This document shows positions 40,891-49,031 of a stretch of 64,000 bases of DNA, piece by piece (the stretch's first letter is position 1; every line of letters starts with the position of its first letter). A model generated the notes under the pieces. That model saw only the letters and a program-made list of their open reading frames with translations, did not search any database and was not told where the DNA came from. The stretch lies in NCBI RefSeq assembly GCF_017948485.1, contig NZ_JAFFSX010000018.1:1-64000 (forward strand), read 5' to 3'. The position numbers and the translations under genes were made by a program. The DNA comes from Streptomyces sp. GESEQ-35. Lineage in GTDB: Bacteria; Actinomycetota; Actinomycetes; Streptomycetales; Streptomycetaceae.

Positions 40891-42132
40891 ATGACGATGC
40901 GAAAGACGTCAGGCCGGCCGGCCCGGCCGAGGTGGGCACTGGCCGTGGCCGGTGCCGGTGCACTCGGAGTCGCCACCGTGCTCGGCTCGGGGGCCTGGGC
41001 GCTGGGCGGCGACGCAGGCTCGGCGATCGGGAGCCGGTTGCAACGGGACGCCGACGCGGTGCGGGACACCGGCGCCTCCGGTCTGATCGTGCAGGCGCGG
41101 GACGTCGATGGGCGCAACCGCGAGGCCAGGGCGGGTGTCCGGGATCTGGACGAGGGCGGGCGGGTGCCGTTCGACGCGTACTACCGGATCGGCAGCGACG
41201 CCAAGACCTTCGTTGCCGTGGTCGCTCTTCAACTGGTGGCCGAGGGCAAGTTGGCCCTCGACGACACCGTCGAGAAGTGGCTGCCCGGAGTGGTGACCGG
41301 CCACGGCAACGACGGACGCCGTATCACCGTCCGCAACCTGCTCCAGCACACCAGCGGCCTGCCCAACTACACGGACATACTCTTCAGCGATCCCAAGGAA
41401 CTGACGCCCGAGAACTATCGCGCGAAACGGTTCACCGTTCGCACCCCCGCCGAACAGGTCGCGTTGGCCATGACGCGCGCCCCGGGCTGGCTGCCGGACG
41501 CCGAGGATCCCGGGTCCGAGACCCGGTGGGCCTACTCCAACACCAACTACGTGCTGATCGGCATGATCGTCGAGCGGGCCACCGGACGCCCCTGGGAGCA
41601 GGCGGTCCACGAGCGGATCATCGAGCCGCTCGGTCTGCGCCACACCCTGACCATGGGCACCTCCGCCTACGTCCCACTGCCCACCGCCACCGCCTACGTC
41701 CAGTTCCCGGGACGGGACGACCTCACCGACACCACGCTCCAGGTGGACGGCGGTGCGGACGGCGGCATCGTCAGCACCACCAGCGACATGAACACCTTCC
41801 TGCGCGCCCTGATGGACGGCACGCTGCTGCCGGCGAAGCAACTGGAGCAGATGCGCACCACGGTGCCGGCACCCGACATGTCCGGCGGAGACAAGGCCCG
41901 CTACGGGCTCGGCATCGCCTGGCGCCCGGTCGCGGGCTGCGACGCGGGCGTCTGGTACCACGGCGGCACCTCCTTCGGCACCATCTCGGAGGCCGCCGTC
42001 ACCCCGGCCGGCGACGCCTCCGCCGCCGCTGCCGTCTTCACCACCCGCTTCGGCGACGAGCAGCGCTCCGCGGAGCAGGACAAGGCGACGTACGACATGA
42101 TCGAGAACGCGGTGTGCGGGAAGCGCCGTTAG
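40891..42132 (+). CDS. Exported serine hydrolase (beta-lactamase / DD-peptidase family)
   Basis: A 413-residue S12-type serine hydrolase. A signal or anchor occupies residues 15-40 (ALAVAGAGALGVATVLGSGA). Catalytic motifs: SDAK (Ser-x-x-Lys, in RIGSDAKTFVAV), YSN (in RWAYSNTNYV) and HGG (in WYHGGTSFG). Such proteins are D-alanyl-D-alanine carboxypeptidases, esterases or beta-lactamase-like enzymes; Streptomyces has many. ATG 40891 follows CCGAGGTGTGTTG. Acting outside the membrane on peptidoglycan is most likely. Confidence 0.9.
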   Translation: MTMRKTSGRPARPRWALAVAGAGALGVATVLGSGAWALGGDAGSAIGSRLQRDADAVRDTGASGLIVQARDVDGRNREARAGVRDLDEGGRVPFDAYYRIGSDAKTFVAVVALQLVAEGKLALDDTVEKWLPGVVTGHGNDGRRITVRNLLQHTSGLPNYTDILFSDPKELTPENYRAKRFTVRTPAEQVALAMTRAPGWLPDAEDPGSETRWAYSNTNYVLIGMIVERATGRPWEQAVHERIIEPLGLRHTLTMGTSAYVPLPTATAYVQFPGRDDLTDTTLQVDGGADGGIVSTTSDMNTFLRALMDGTLLPAKQLEQMRTTVPAPDMSGGDKARYGLGIAWRPVAGCDAGVWYHGGTSFGTISEAAVTPAGDASAAAAVFTTRFGDEQRSAEQDKATYDMIENAVCGKRR

Positions 42133-42167
42133 TCCGGGAGAAGTGACGTCGGTCGCGCGCCTCGCGG

Positions 42168-42875
42168 CTACTCGCCCTCCCCCGGATCCCAGTCCAGCAG
42201 CCGCACCTTCGCGACCGTCCGGACATGCCGTCGCATCGCCGCGGCGGCCGCTCCGGGGCGGCGGTCGGTGATGGCGTCGAGGATGGCCTCGTGCTGGGCG
42301 TAGGAACGGGTGGGGCGGCCGGGCTGGCGGAGGGACTCGGTACGGCTCTCGGCGATCTGGTCGGAGATGGAGCGCATGAACTCGGCGAGGATGCTGCTGT
42401 GCGCGGCCGCGGTGACCGCCGCGTGGAACAGCCGGTCGCCGTCGACGCCGTGCCGGCCCTGCTCGATCTCCTCGGCCATGCGGGCGAGCGCCTGACGCAT
42501 CGCCGTCAGGTCCTCCTCCGTACGGCGCTCGGCGGCCAGTTCGGCGAGCTTGGTCTCCAGGGCCTCGCGGGCGTCGAGGACGTCGGGCAGGCGCCGTCGG
42601 CGCTCGACCAGCTTCTCCACGGACTCCACGTCGAGGCTGTCCCGGACGAGATACGTGCCGCCGCCGTGCCGCGCCTCCACCAGGCCCTGTACCTCCAGGA
42701 CCACGATGGCCTGCTTCACCGAGGCCCGGCTGACGCCCAGGCGCTGGGCGAGGTCGCGCTCGGGCGGGAGACGGTCGCCGGCCTTGAGGCCGCCCTCGGC
42801 GACGTACTGGCGCAGCCGGTCCAGCACTTGCTCGTAAAGGCGCTGCTTGCTCATGGGACGCAGGGCGTCGGTCAC
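42168..42875 (-). CDS. FadR-type GntR transcriptional regulator
   Basis: A 235-residue regulator. Residues 8-75 are a GntR winged HTH (LYEQVLDRLRQYVAEGGLKA, RLPPERDLAQRLGVSRASV). The rest is the helical FCD effector domain with metal-binding His/Asp residues (DRLFHAAVTAAAHSSI, YAQHEAILDAI). GTG 42875 is preceded by GGGGGA. It is divergent from matC-matB across a repeat-filled promoter. FadR-type MatR/MdcY proteins control malonate genes in other bacteria, so this is probably the malonate-responsive repressor. Confidence 0.9.
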   Translation of the reverse strand: MTDALRPMSKQRLYEQVLDRLRQYVAEGGLKAGDRLPPERDLAQRLGVSRASVKQAIVVLEVQGLVEARHGGGTYLVRDSLDVESVEKLVERRRRLPDVLDAREALETKLAELAAERRTEEDLTAMRQALARMAEEIEQGRHGVDGDRLFHAAVTAAAHSSILAEFMRSISDQIAESRTESLRQPGRPTRSYAQHEAILDAITDRRPGAAAAAMRRHVRTVAKVRLLDWDPGEGE

Positions 42876-42909
42876 GGGATCCCCCTCTCGTGGGGAGGGT
42901 AACACTGAG

Positions 42910-42949
42910 TGGTCGAGTGGTTCATTGGTCGATTGGTCGATTGGCTCAG
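42910..42949 (+). repeat. Five 8-bp tandem repeats (TGGTCGAT-like)
   Basis: Five consecutive octamers: TGGTCGAG, TGGTTCAT, TGGTCGAT, TGGTCGAT, TGGCTCAG. They lie 35 bp upstream of the GntR start and are mirrored by inverted octamers at 43019-43042. Likely operator array for the GntR protein. Confidence 0.75.
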
Positions 42950-43018
42950 CCAATTCTGCGCGACCCCTTGACGCGTCAGACAGCTGGGCCCACGCTAATC
43001 AGCCAACCGGCCAAGTGG

Positions 43019-43042
43019 CTCAGCCACTCGACCACTCATCCA
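43019..43042 (-). repeat. Three inverted 8-bp repeats (CTCGACCA-like)
   Basis: CTCAGCCA, CTCGACCA, CTCATCCA: reverse complements of the octamers at 42910-42949. As a result GAGTGGTCGAGTGG (42907-42920) has an exact inverted copy at 43024-43037. Confidence 0.75.
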
Positions 43043-43076
43043 GCCAGTCAACCCTCTCATCCAGCCAGTCAACCCT
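43035..43076 (+). repeat. Perfect 21-bp tandem duplication
   Basis: Bases 43035-43055 are repeated exactly at 43056-43076, ending 32 bp before the matC start. The unit contains CCAGCCAGTCAACC. Confidence 0.85.
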
Positions 43077-43108
43077 CACCGCTCCGGGACCCAAAGACGG
43101 GAGCCCGT

Positions 43109-44467
43109 ATGTCCTCCGAGCTCATTTCGATCCTCGTCCTCGTCGTGGTGTTCGTCATCGCCACCACGCGTTCCATCAATATGGGCGCGCTCGCCTTCGC
43201 CGCCGCCTTCGTGGTGGGCGAACTCGTCGCCGACCTCGACGCGGACGGCATCTTCGCCGGCTTCCCCGGGGACCTGTTCGTCGTCCTCGTCGGCGTCACG
43301 TATCTGTTCGCGATCGCGCGGGCCAACGGCACCACCGACTGGCTGGTGCACGCGGCCATCCGGCTCGTACGGGGGCGGGTGGCGCTGATCCCCTGGGTGA
43401 TGTTCGCGATCACCGGGGCGCTCACGGCGATCGGCGCGGTCAGTCCGGCCGCGGTCGCGATCGTCGCGCCCATCGCGCTGAGCTTCGCCTCCCGTTACGG
43501 GATCAGCCCGCTGCTGATGGGCGCGATGGTGGTGCACGGCGCCCAGGCCGGCGGCTTCTCGCCGATCAGCATCTACGGTTCGATCGTCAACGGCATCGTG
43601 GAGCGCGAGAAGCTCCCCGGCAACGAGCTCGCCCTCTTCCTCGCCTCGCTCTTCGTCAACCTCGCCGTCGCGGCCGTGGTGTTCCTCCTCTTCGGCGGGC
43701 TGAAGCTGTGGGCGCAGGGCGCGGTGCCGTTGGAGACCGGGACGGATGCGGATGACTCCAAGGACAGCGGCGGTACGGGGAAGCAGGACCGGGAGCCGGA
43801 AGGTACGGGCACCAGCCCCGCCCCCACCACCACGGCCGTGGTCACCCGCCCCGACGCCCTCGACGTCCGCCTCACCCCGGCCCGGATCACCACCCTCGTC
43901 GCCCTGGTCGCCCTCGTCGTCGCCGTGCTCGCCTTCGACCTCGACGCGGGCCTGACCGCGATCACCCTCGCCGTGGTGCTCAGCGCCGCCTGGCCGGAGG
44001 ACAGCAAGAAGGCGGTCGGGCAGATCGCGTGGCCGACGGTCCTGGTGATCTGCGGTGTCCTCACCTATGTCGGCGTGCTTCAGGAGATGGGCACGATCAC
44101 CTGGGCGGGCGAGGGCGTCAGCGACATCGGCGTCCCGCTGCTCTCCGCCGTGCTGCTGTGCTACATCGGCGCGATCGTCTCGGCGTTCGCCTCGTCCGTG
44201 GGGATCATGGGCGCGCTGATCCCGCTCGCGGTGCCGTTCCTCGCGGAGGGGGAGATCGGGGCGGTCGGCATGGTGGCGGCGTTCGCGGTGTCGGCGACGG
44301 TCGTGGACGTCAGTCCGTTCTCGACGAACGGCGCACTGGTGCTGGCCGCCGCGCCGGACGTGGACCGCGAGCGATTCTTTAGGCAGCTGATGGTGTACGG
44401 AGGGATCGTGGTGGCGACGGTACCGGCGGTGGTGTGGCTGGTGCTGGTCGTGCCCGGCTGGGGGTAG
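43109..44467 (+). CDS. matC: Malonate/dicarboxylate carrier (MatC-like, SLC13 family)
   Basis: A 452-residue secondary transporter with about twelve membrane spans in two repeats, separated by a charged, low-complexity cytosolic loop (about 210-255). Conserved substrate-binding segments are AIGAVSPAAVAIVAPIAL and VDVSPFSTNGALV. The N-terminal half matches the dicarboxylate-carrier MatC domain. ATG 43109 has GGGAG upstream. With matB next in line it should import malonate. The wide repeat-rich region upstream is its regulated promoter. Confidence 0.83.
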   Translation: MSSELISILVLVVVFVIATTRSINMGALAFAAAFVVGELVADLDADGIFAGFPGDLFVVLVGVTYLFAIARANGTTDWLVHAAIRLVRGRVALIPWVMFAITGALTAIGAVSPAAVAIVAPIALSFASRYGISPLLMGAMVVHGAQAGGFSPISIYGSIVNGIVEREKLPGNELALFLASLFVNLAVAAVVFLLFGGLKLWAQGAVPLETGTDADDSKDSGGTGKQDREPEGTGTSPAPTTTAVVTRPDALDVRLTPARITTLVALVALVVAVLAFDLDAGLTAITLAVVLSAAWPEDSKKAVGQIAWPTVLVICGVLTYVGVLQEMGTITWAGEGVSDIGVPLLSAVLLCYIGAIVSAFASSVGIMGALIPLAVPFLAEGEIGAVGMVAAFAVSATVVDVSPFSTNGALVLAAAPDVDRERFFRQLMVYGGIVVATVPAVVWLVLVVPGWG

Positions 44468-44513
44468 GTCCCGTACCCGCGGCTCAGTGACACAACAGAC
44501 AGGAGTACGACGC

Positions 44514-45962
44514 GTGTCCTCTCTCTTCCCCGCCCTGACCGAAGGCCCGACCGACCGGCCCGCGCTGCGGTTCGGCGATCGCTCCCTGACCTACGGGCAG
44601 CTCGCCGCCGCGGCGGGCGTGACGGCCGGGAGAATCCGGGGCGCGGGGCGGGTGGCCGTGTGGGCGACCCCGGCGCTGGAGACGGCCGTCGCCGTGGTGG
44701 CGGCGCTGGAGGCCGGGGTGGCCGTCGTACCGCTGAACCCGAAGTCGGGCGAGAAGGAGCTCGGGCACATCCTGGCCGACAGCGCCCCGTCGGCCGTGCT
44801 GACCGCACCGGGCTCCGAACTCCCCTCTCCGCTCGGCGACTTGCCACGCATCGACGTGGACCCGCAGGGCACCGGCACCATCGCCCCCGCTCGCTCCGTC
44901 ACACCCGATGACGCGGCCCTCGTCGTCTACACCTCCGGCACCACCGGCCCGCCCAAGGGCGCCGTCCTCCCGCGCCGCGCGATCGCCACCACCCTCGACG
45001 CGCTCGCCGACGCCTGGCAGTGGACCGGCGACGACGTACTCGTCCATGGTCTCCCCTTGTTCCACGTGCACGGTCTCGTCCTGGGCATCCTCGGCCCGCT
45101 GCGCCGCGGCGGATCCGTGCGCCACCTCGGCCGATTCACCACGGAGGGTGTGACACGCGAGCTGAACGACGGCGCGACCATGCTGTTCGGCGTACCGACG
45201 ATGTACCACCGCATCGCCCAAACCCTCCCCGACGACCCGGAGTTGGCGAAGGCTCTCGCCCATGCCCGGCTGCTCGTCTCCGGGTCGGCCGCGCTGCCCG
45301 TGCACGACCACGAGCGGATCGCGGCGGCGACCGGACGCCGGGTCATCGAGCGGTACGGCATGACGGAGACGCTGATGAACACCAGCGTGCGGGCCGACGG
45401 GGAGCCGCGGGCGGGAACGGTGGGCGTACCGTTGCCCGGCGTCGAGCTGCGGCTCGTCGAGGAGGACGGGGCGCCCATCACGTCGTACGACGGCGAGACG
45501 GTGGGCGAGATCCAGGTGCGTGGGCCGAACCTGTTCACCGAGTACCTGAACCGGCCGGACGCGACGGCCGCCGCCTTCACGGCCGACGGCTGGTTCCGCA
45601 CCGGCGACATGGCGGTGCGGGATCCCGACGGCTATGTCCGGATCGTCGGCCGCAAGGCCACCGACCTGATCAAGAGCGGGGGTTACAAGATCGGGGCGGG
45701 CGAGATCGAGAACGCGTTGCTGGAGCACCCGGGCGTACGGGAGGCAGCGGTCACCGGTGAACCCGACGCCGACCTCGGCGAGCGGATCGTCGCCTGGATC
45801 GTCCCCGCGGACCCCCAATCCCCGCCCCCCATCGATGAGTTGGCCGACCACGTGGCCCGCCGCCTCGCCCCGCACAAGCGCCCGCGCGTCGTCCACCACC
45901 TCGACGCCCTCCCCCGCAACGACATGGGGAAGATCATGAAGCGGGCGCTGACCCGTGACTGA
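44514..45962 (+). CDS. matB: Malonyl-CoA synthetase MatB
   Basis: A 482-residue adenylating enzyme that joins malonate (often also methylmalonate) to CoA using ATP. The AMP-binding P-loop is YTSGTTGPPKGAV; other core motifs are RYGMTETLMN, GWFRTGDMAVRDPDGY and the C-terminal MGKIMKRAL lysine. Length, N-terminus and sequence feel agree with the characterised Streptomyces coelicolor MatB. GTG 44514 follows AGGAGTACGACGC. The product malonyl-CoA feeds fatty acid and polyketide synthesis. It lies 46 bp after matC and overlaps the next gene by 8 bp. Confidence 0.92.
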   Translation: MSSLFPALTEGPTDRPALRFGDRSLTYGQLAAAAGVTAGRIRGAGRVAVWATPALETAVAVVAALEAGVAVVPLNPKSGEKELGHILADSAPSAVLTAPGSELPSPLGDLPRIDVDPQGTGTIAPARSVTPDDAALVVYTSGTTGPPKGAVLPRRAIATTLDALADAWQWTGDDVLVHGLPLFHVHGLVLGILGPLRRGGSVRHLGRFTTEGVTRELNDGATMLFGVPTMYHRIAQTLPDDPELAKALAHARLLVSGSAALPVHDHERIAAATGRRVIERYGMTETLMNTSVRADGEPRAGTVGVPLPGVELRLVEEDGAPITSYDGETVGEIQVRGPNLFTEYLNRPDATAAAFTADGWFRTGDMAVRDPDGYVRIVGRKATDLIKSGGYKIGAGEIENALLEHPGVREAAVTGEPDADLGERIVAWIVPADPQSPPPIDELADHVARRLAPHKRPRVVHHLDALPRNDMGKIMKRALTRD

Positions 45963-47538
45963 CCGTCTCTCCGCACGCGAGACGATCGCCCTCGTCACCG
46001 ACGACTTCACCGAACTCCCGCCCCCTTCAAGGGAGTCCGGGCCCGACGGCCCGCTCTCCTGGCAGGGCTACGACGCCTCGCGCGCCCGCGCCGCCGAACG
46101 CACCGGCGAGCAGGAGTCCGTAGTCTGCGGCACGGCCCACATCGAGGGCACGCAGGCCGTCCTCATCACCTTCGAGTTCGGCTTCCTGGGCGGCTCGTTG
46201 GGCGAGCGCACCGGCGACCGGCTGGAGGCGGCGTACGCCTACGCTCGCGCCCACCGTCTCCCGGTCGTCCCGCTCGTCGCCACCGGCGGCAGCCGGATGC
46301 AGGAGGGCATGCTCGCACTCACCCAACTCCAGCGCGCGGCACGGCAGTCCGTCCTCACCCGCGAGGCGGGCCTGCCCCAGATCGCCGTACTCCGCGACCC
46401 CACGACCGGCGGCGGCTGGGCCACCCTCGGCGCGGGCGCCGACGTCATCCTCGCCCTGCCCGGCGCCCAGGTCGGCTTCGCGGGCTCCCGGGTCCGCCCA
46501 CCGGACGCGGACCCCGCCGCGTACACGGCGGAGGCGCAGGTGGCGGCGGGGGCGGCGGACGGGGTCGTCCGACCGGAGGAGCTGCGGAAAACGCTGGGGC
46601 GGTGGCTCCGGCTGCTGACGGGATCGTCCGTCCAGGAGGCGCCGGTACCACGGGCGCTGGGCGCGGCGGAGATACGGAGCACGGGCGACGCGACGGAGAT
46701 CCGGACCGCCGGCGACGCGACGGAGCCCTCCGCAGCCGACAGCGCGGCGAAGCTCACCACCGCCACGGGCGACGCGACCGAACCCCCCGAGACCGGCGAC
46801 GCACGCGAAGTCCCCGGCACCGGCCGCACACCGGAACCTCCGGCCCACGGCGGCACACCGGAACGCCCCGTCCACGGCCGTACACCAGAACCCCCCGCCC
46901 ACAGCGGCACCCCAACCCTCCCGCCGACAGGCTGGGACGCCGTCCAGCGCGCCCGTGCCCCTCAACGCCCACGCGCCCAGGCCTACTTGGACTCCTACTT
47001 CACCCACCGCGTCTCCCTCAGCGGCGACCGCTGCGGCGGCACCGACGCGGGGATGCTCTGCGGGTTCGGCGAACATGACGGCCGTACGGTGGCGTACGCG
47101 GCGCAGGCCGGAACGGCGACCCGCCCGGCCGGTTACCGTACGGCCGCCCGGCTGATCCGTCTCGCCGACCGGCTCGGCATCCCCGTACTGACCCTCGTCG
47201 ACACCCCCGGCGCGGCGAACGACGCGGAGGCGGAGCGGCAGGGCGTGGGCGCCGCCGTCGCGGACCTCTTCGCCGCGGTGGCCGCCGCACGGACGCCGAT
47301 CACCACACTCCTCATCGGCGAGGGCGGCTCCGGCGGCGCGCTGGCGCTGGCCGCGCCGGGCAACACATGGGCCACGCCGGACAGTTACTTCTCGGTGATC
47401 GCACCGGAGCTGGCGGCGGCGATCCTGAAGCGCCCGCCGGAGGAGGTCGAGGCGACCGCGGACCAACTCCGGATCCGGCCTCAGGATTTGACGGAGCTGG
47501 GCGTGATCCGGGGTGTTACGGACACCGGACGTTCCTGA
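45955..47538 (+). CDS. Fused AccD/AccA-like carboxyltransferase
   Basis: A 527-residue fusion of two crotonase-fold carboxyltransferase halves. The N-terminal half (1-225) resembles AccD or MdcD (VATGGSRMQEGMLAL, DPTTGGGWATLGAGADVI). The C-terminal half (about 330-520) resembles AccA or MdcE (LTLVDTPGAANDAE, LIGEGGSGGALALAAPG). Between them is a 100-residue low-complexity linker with repeats of GDATE and TPEPPAHG. No biotin carboxylase or biotin carrier is nearby. With matB and matC it may move or remove the carboxyl of malonyl-CoA. The GTG at 45955 lies 8 bp inside matB. The reaction is inferred, not known. Confidence 0.82.
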   Translation: MTDRLSARETIALVTDDFTELPPPSRESGPDGPLSWQGYDASRARAAERTGEQESVVCGTAHIEGTQAVLITFEFGFLGGSLGERTGDRLEAAYAYARAHRLPVVPLVATGGSRMQEGMLALTQLQRAARQSVLTREAGLPQIAVLRDPTTGGGWATLGAGADVILALPGAQVGFAGSRVRPPDADPAAYTAEAQVAAGAADGVVRPEELRKTLGRWLRLLTGSSVQEAPVPRALGAAEIRSTGDATEIRTAGDATEPSAADSAAKLTTATGDATEPPETGDAREVPGTGRTPEPPAHGGTPERPVHGRTPEPPAHSGTPTLPPTGWDAVQRARAPQRPRAQAYLDSYFTHRVSLSGDRCGGTDAGMLCGFGEHDGRTVAYAAQAGTATRPAGYRTAARLIRLADRLGIPVLTLVDTPGAANDAEAERQGVGAAVADLFAAVAAARTPITTLLIGEGGSGGALALAAPGNTWATPDSYFSVIAPELAAAILKRPPEEVEATADQLRIRPQDLTELGVIRGVTDTGRS

Positions 47539-47762
47539 AGCCCTGGATGATGGCGCCGCTTCCCGTCCGAGGGAGGCGACGCGCCGTACAACCGCCGGAA
47601 ATCACCCGTCCAGCGGCACCCCACCCGGCCCCCCACAACAGGCGCCCCCCACCCCCGCCCCCGCACGATGCGAGGGAGAGGTTCGCCGCCCGGCGGCCCG
47701 CGAAACGAGGCCCGGCCACCCCACCCGGAGGCCGCCACGGTCTGCACTCGGGAGGATCTGCC

Positions 47763-48800
47763 GTGACCGAAAGTCTGGGGCAGTTGCGCCGCTGCCATCT
47801 CGGAGTCGACCTTGGGGCGGCGCGGACCAGGGTCTGGGTGAAGGGCGCCGGGCTCGTCGTCGACCAGCCGTCGGCGGCGGCCGTGAACACCAAGACCGGC
47901 GCGCTGATCGCGGTCGGGGAGTTCGCGGAGAAGATGACGGGCCGTACGCCGCACTACATCCGGGTCGTGCGGCCCGTGTCGGGTGGCAGCGTCGTCGACA
48001 TCGAGATGGCGCAGCGGATGCTGCGGCATCTGCTCGGCGACAAGATCCGCCGTTCCCTGCGCCGCAAGCCGATCCTGCGTGCCGCGGCCTGCACGCCGCA
48101 CGACGCGGACCCGCTGGCCCAGCGGGCGACGATCGAGACGCTGGTCGGGCTGGGTGCGCGGCGGGTCGAGCTGGTGGACACGCTGATCGCCGCCGCCGTC
48201 GGCTGCGGGCTGCCCGTCGAGCAGCCGGAGGCCACGATGGTGCTGGTGTGCGGGGCGGCGGCCACCCAGATCGCCGTGCTCTCGCTGGGTTCGATCGTGA
48301 CCGCCGAGCGGATTTCGGTGGGCGGCGAGGCGGTCGACCACGCGATCGTGCAGCACCTGCGTCACGAGCATGAACTGATGCTGCCGAGTCAGTCCGTACG
48401 GCCCCTGCAACTCGCCCTCTCCGGCAACGGGCTCACGCCCCACGGGCCCGCCTCCACCGAGATCCACGGACGTGACGTCGCCACCGGTCTTGCCCGTTCC
48501 GTGCAGGTCGACACCGCCGCCGTACGCGAATGCATCACGACCCCGCTGACCGCCGTCCTCGACGGCATCGGGAAGGTGCTGCGTGACTGCCCGCCCGACC
48601 TGGTGGCCGACCTCGGCGACCGCGGGATCATGATGGTCGGCGGGAGCGCTCTGCTGCCCGGGCTCGACCAGATGCTGCGGCAGTTCACCGGTATGCCGGT
48701 GCACATCGCGGAACGGCCCGACGTGTGCGCCGTACAGGGTCTCGGCTACATGCTGGAGGGCAAGATCGAGCCACTGGCGCTCGACACGTCGACGACCTGA
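47763..48800 (+). CDS. mbl: MreB-like actin homologue Mbl
   Basis: A 345-residue actin-fold protein. Phosphate-binding segments are HLGVDLGAARTRVWV and a weakened second loop, LVCGAAATQIAVLSLG; GIMMVGGSALLPGLDQML is the adenosine motif. It is slightly shorter and more divergent than MreB, as is Streptomyces Mbl, which helps spore-wall assembly. The neighbourhood (matB upstream, hrdA-like and dnaG downstream) agrees with the position of mbl in S. coelicolor as I remember it. GTG 47763 follows GGGAGGATCTGCC. It stands alone, without mreC, mreD or rodA. Confidence 0.82.
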   Translation: MTESLGQLRRCHLGVDLGAARTRVWVKGAGLVVDQPSAAAVNTKTGALIAVGEFAEKMTGRTPHYIRVVRPVSGGSVVDIEMAQRMLRHLLGDKIRRSLRRKPILRAAACTPHDADPLAQRATIETLVGLGARRVELVDTLIAAAVGCGLPVEQPEATMVLVCGAAATQIAVLSLGSIVTAERISVGGEAVDHAIVQHLRHEHELMLPSQSVRPLQLALSGNGLTPHGPASTEIHGRDVATGLARSVQVDTAAVRECITTPLTAVLDGIGKVLRDCPPDLVADLGDRGIMMVGGSALLPGLDQMLRQFTGMPVHIAERPDVCAVQGLGYMLEGKIEPLALDTSTT

Positions 48801-48819
48801 CCGTGCCCGAAGACTCCCT

Positions 48820-48909
48820 CTGGTGTATCTGCGGGTGCGTGATCCGGACGGCAATCGGCTCCGGATCGGCACGCCGGCGGAAAGTGCTCAGGGCCTGTCC
48901 GGCGCCTAG
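48820..48909 (+). pseudogene. Possible C-terminal fragment of a VOC/glyoxalase-like gene
   Basis: An open stretch of 30 codons ends at TAG 48907-48909 and reads LVYLRVRDPDGNRLRIGTPA and a short tail. RDPDGNxxxxG is the typical end of vicinal-oxygen-chelate proteins. Nothing of the rest of such a gene remains upstream, where mbl ends at 48800. Confidence 0.45.
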
Positions 48910-48938
48910 CGGGTCGGGCGAAGTCCACTGCGGTTCGG

Positions 48939-49031
48939 CAGCGCCCTGAAGGGGCGCGGGGAACTGCGCGACCAGCCACAACGGAGCCGCAGGCGATGGA
49001 CGGCCCCTCGCTGCACGTCCAGCGGAGCGCT
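48939..49031. repeat. Dispersed hairpin repeat, copy 4 (extended, 93 bp)
   Basis: Contains the GGGGCGCGGGGAACTGCGCG core and a longer flank ending AGCGGAGCGCT, which abuts the stop codon of the minus-strand gene. It matches copy 5 (50255-50347) over 93 bp with five mismatches. Confidence 0.9.

Noticed and set aside
42907-43076. CRISPR array
   Set aside because: Units are 8 bp and 21 bp, contiguous and without unique spacers; no cas genes are present. It is a promoter repeat array.
42890-43108. N-terminal extension of MatC through the promoter repeats
   Set aside because: It encodes only the repeat array (low-complexity Ser/Gln/Pro), while ATG 43109 has a Shine-Dalgarno and begins the first membrane span.
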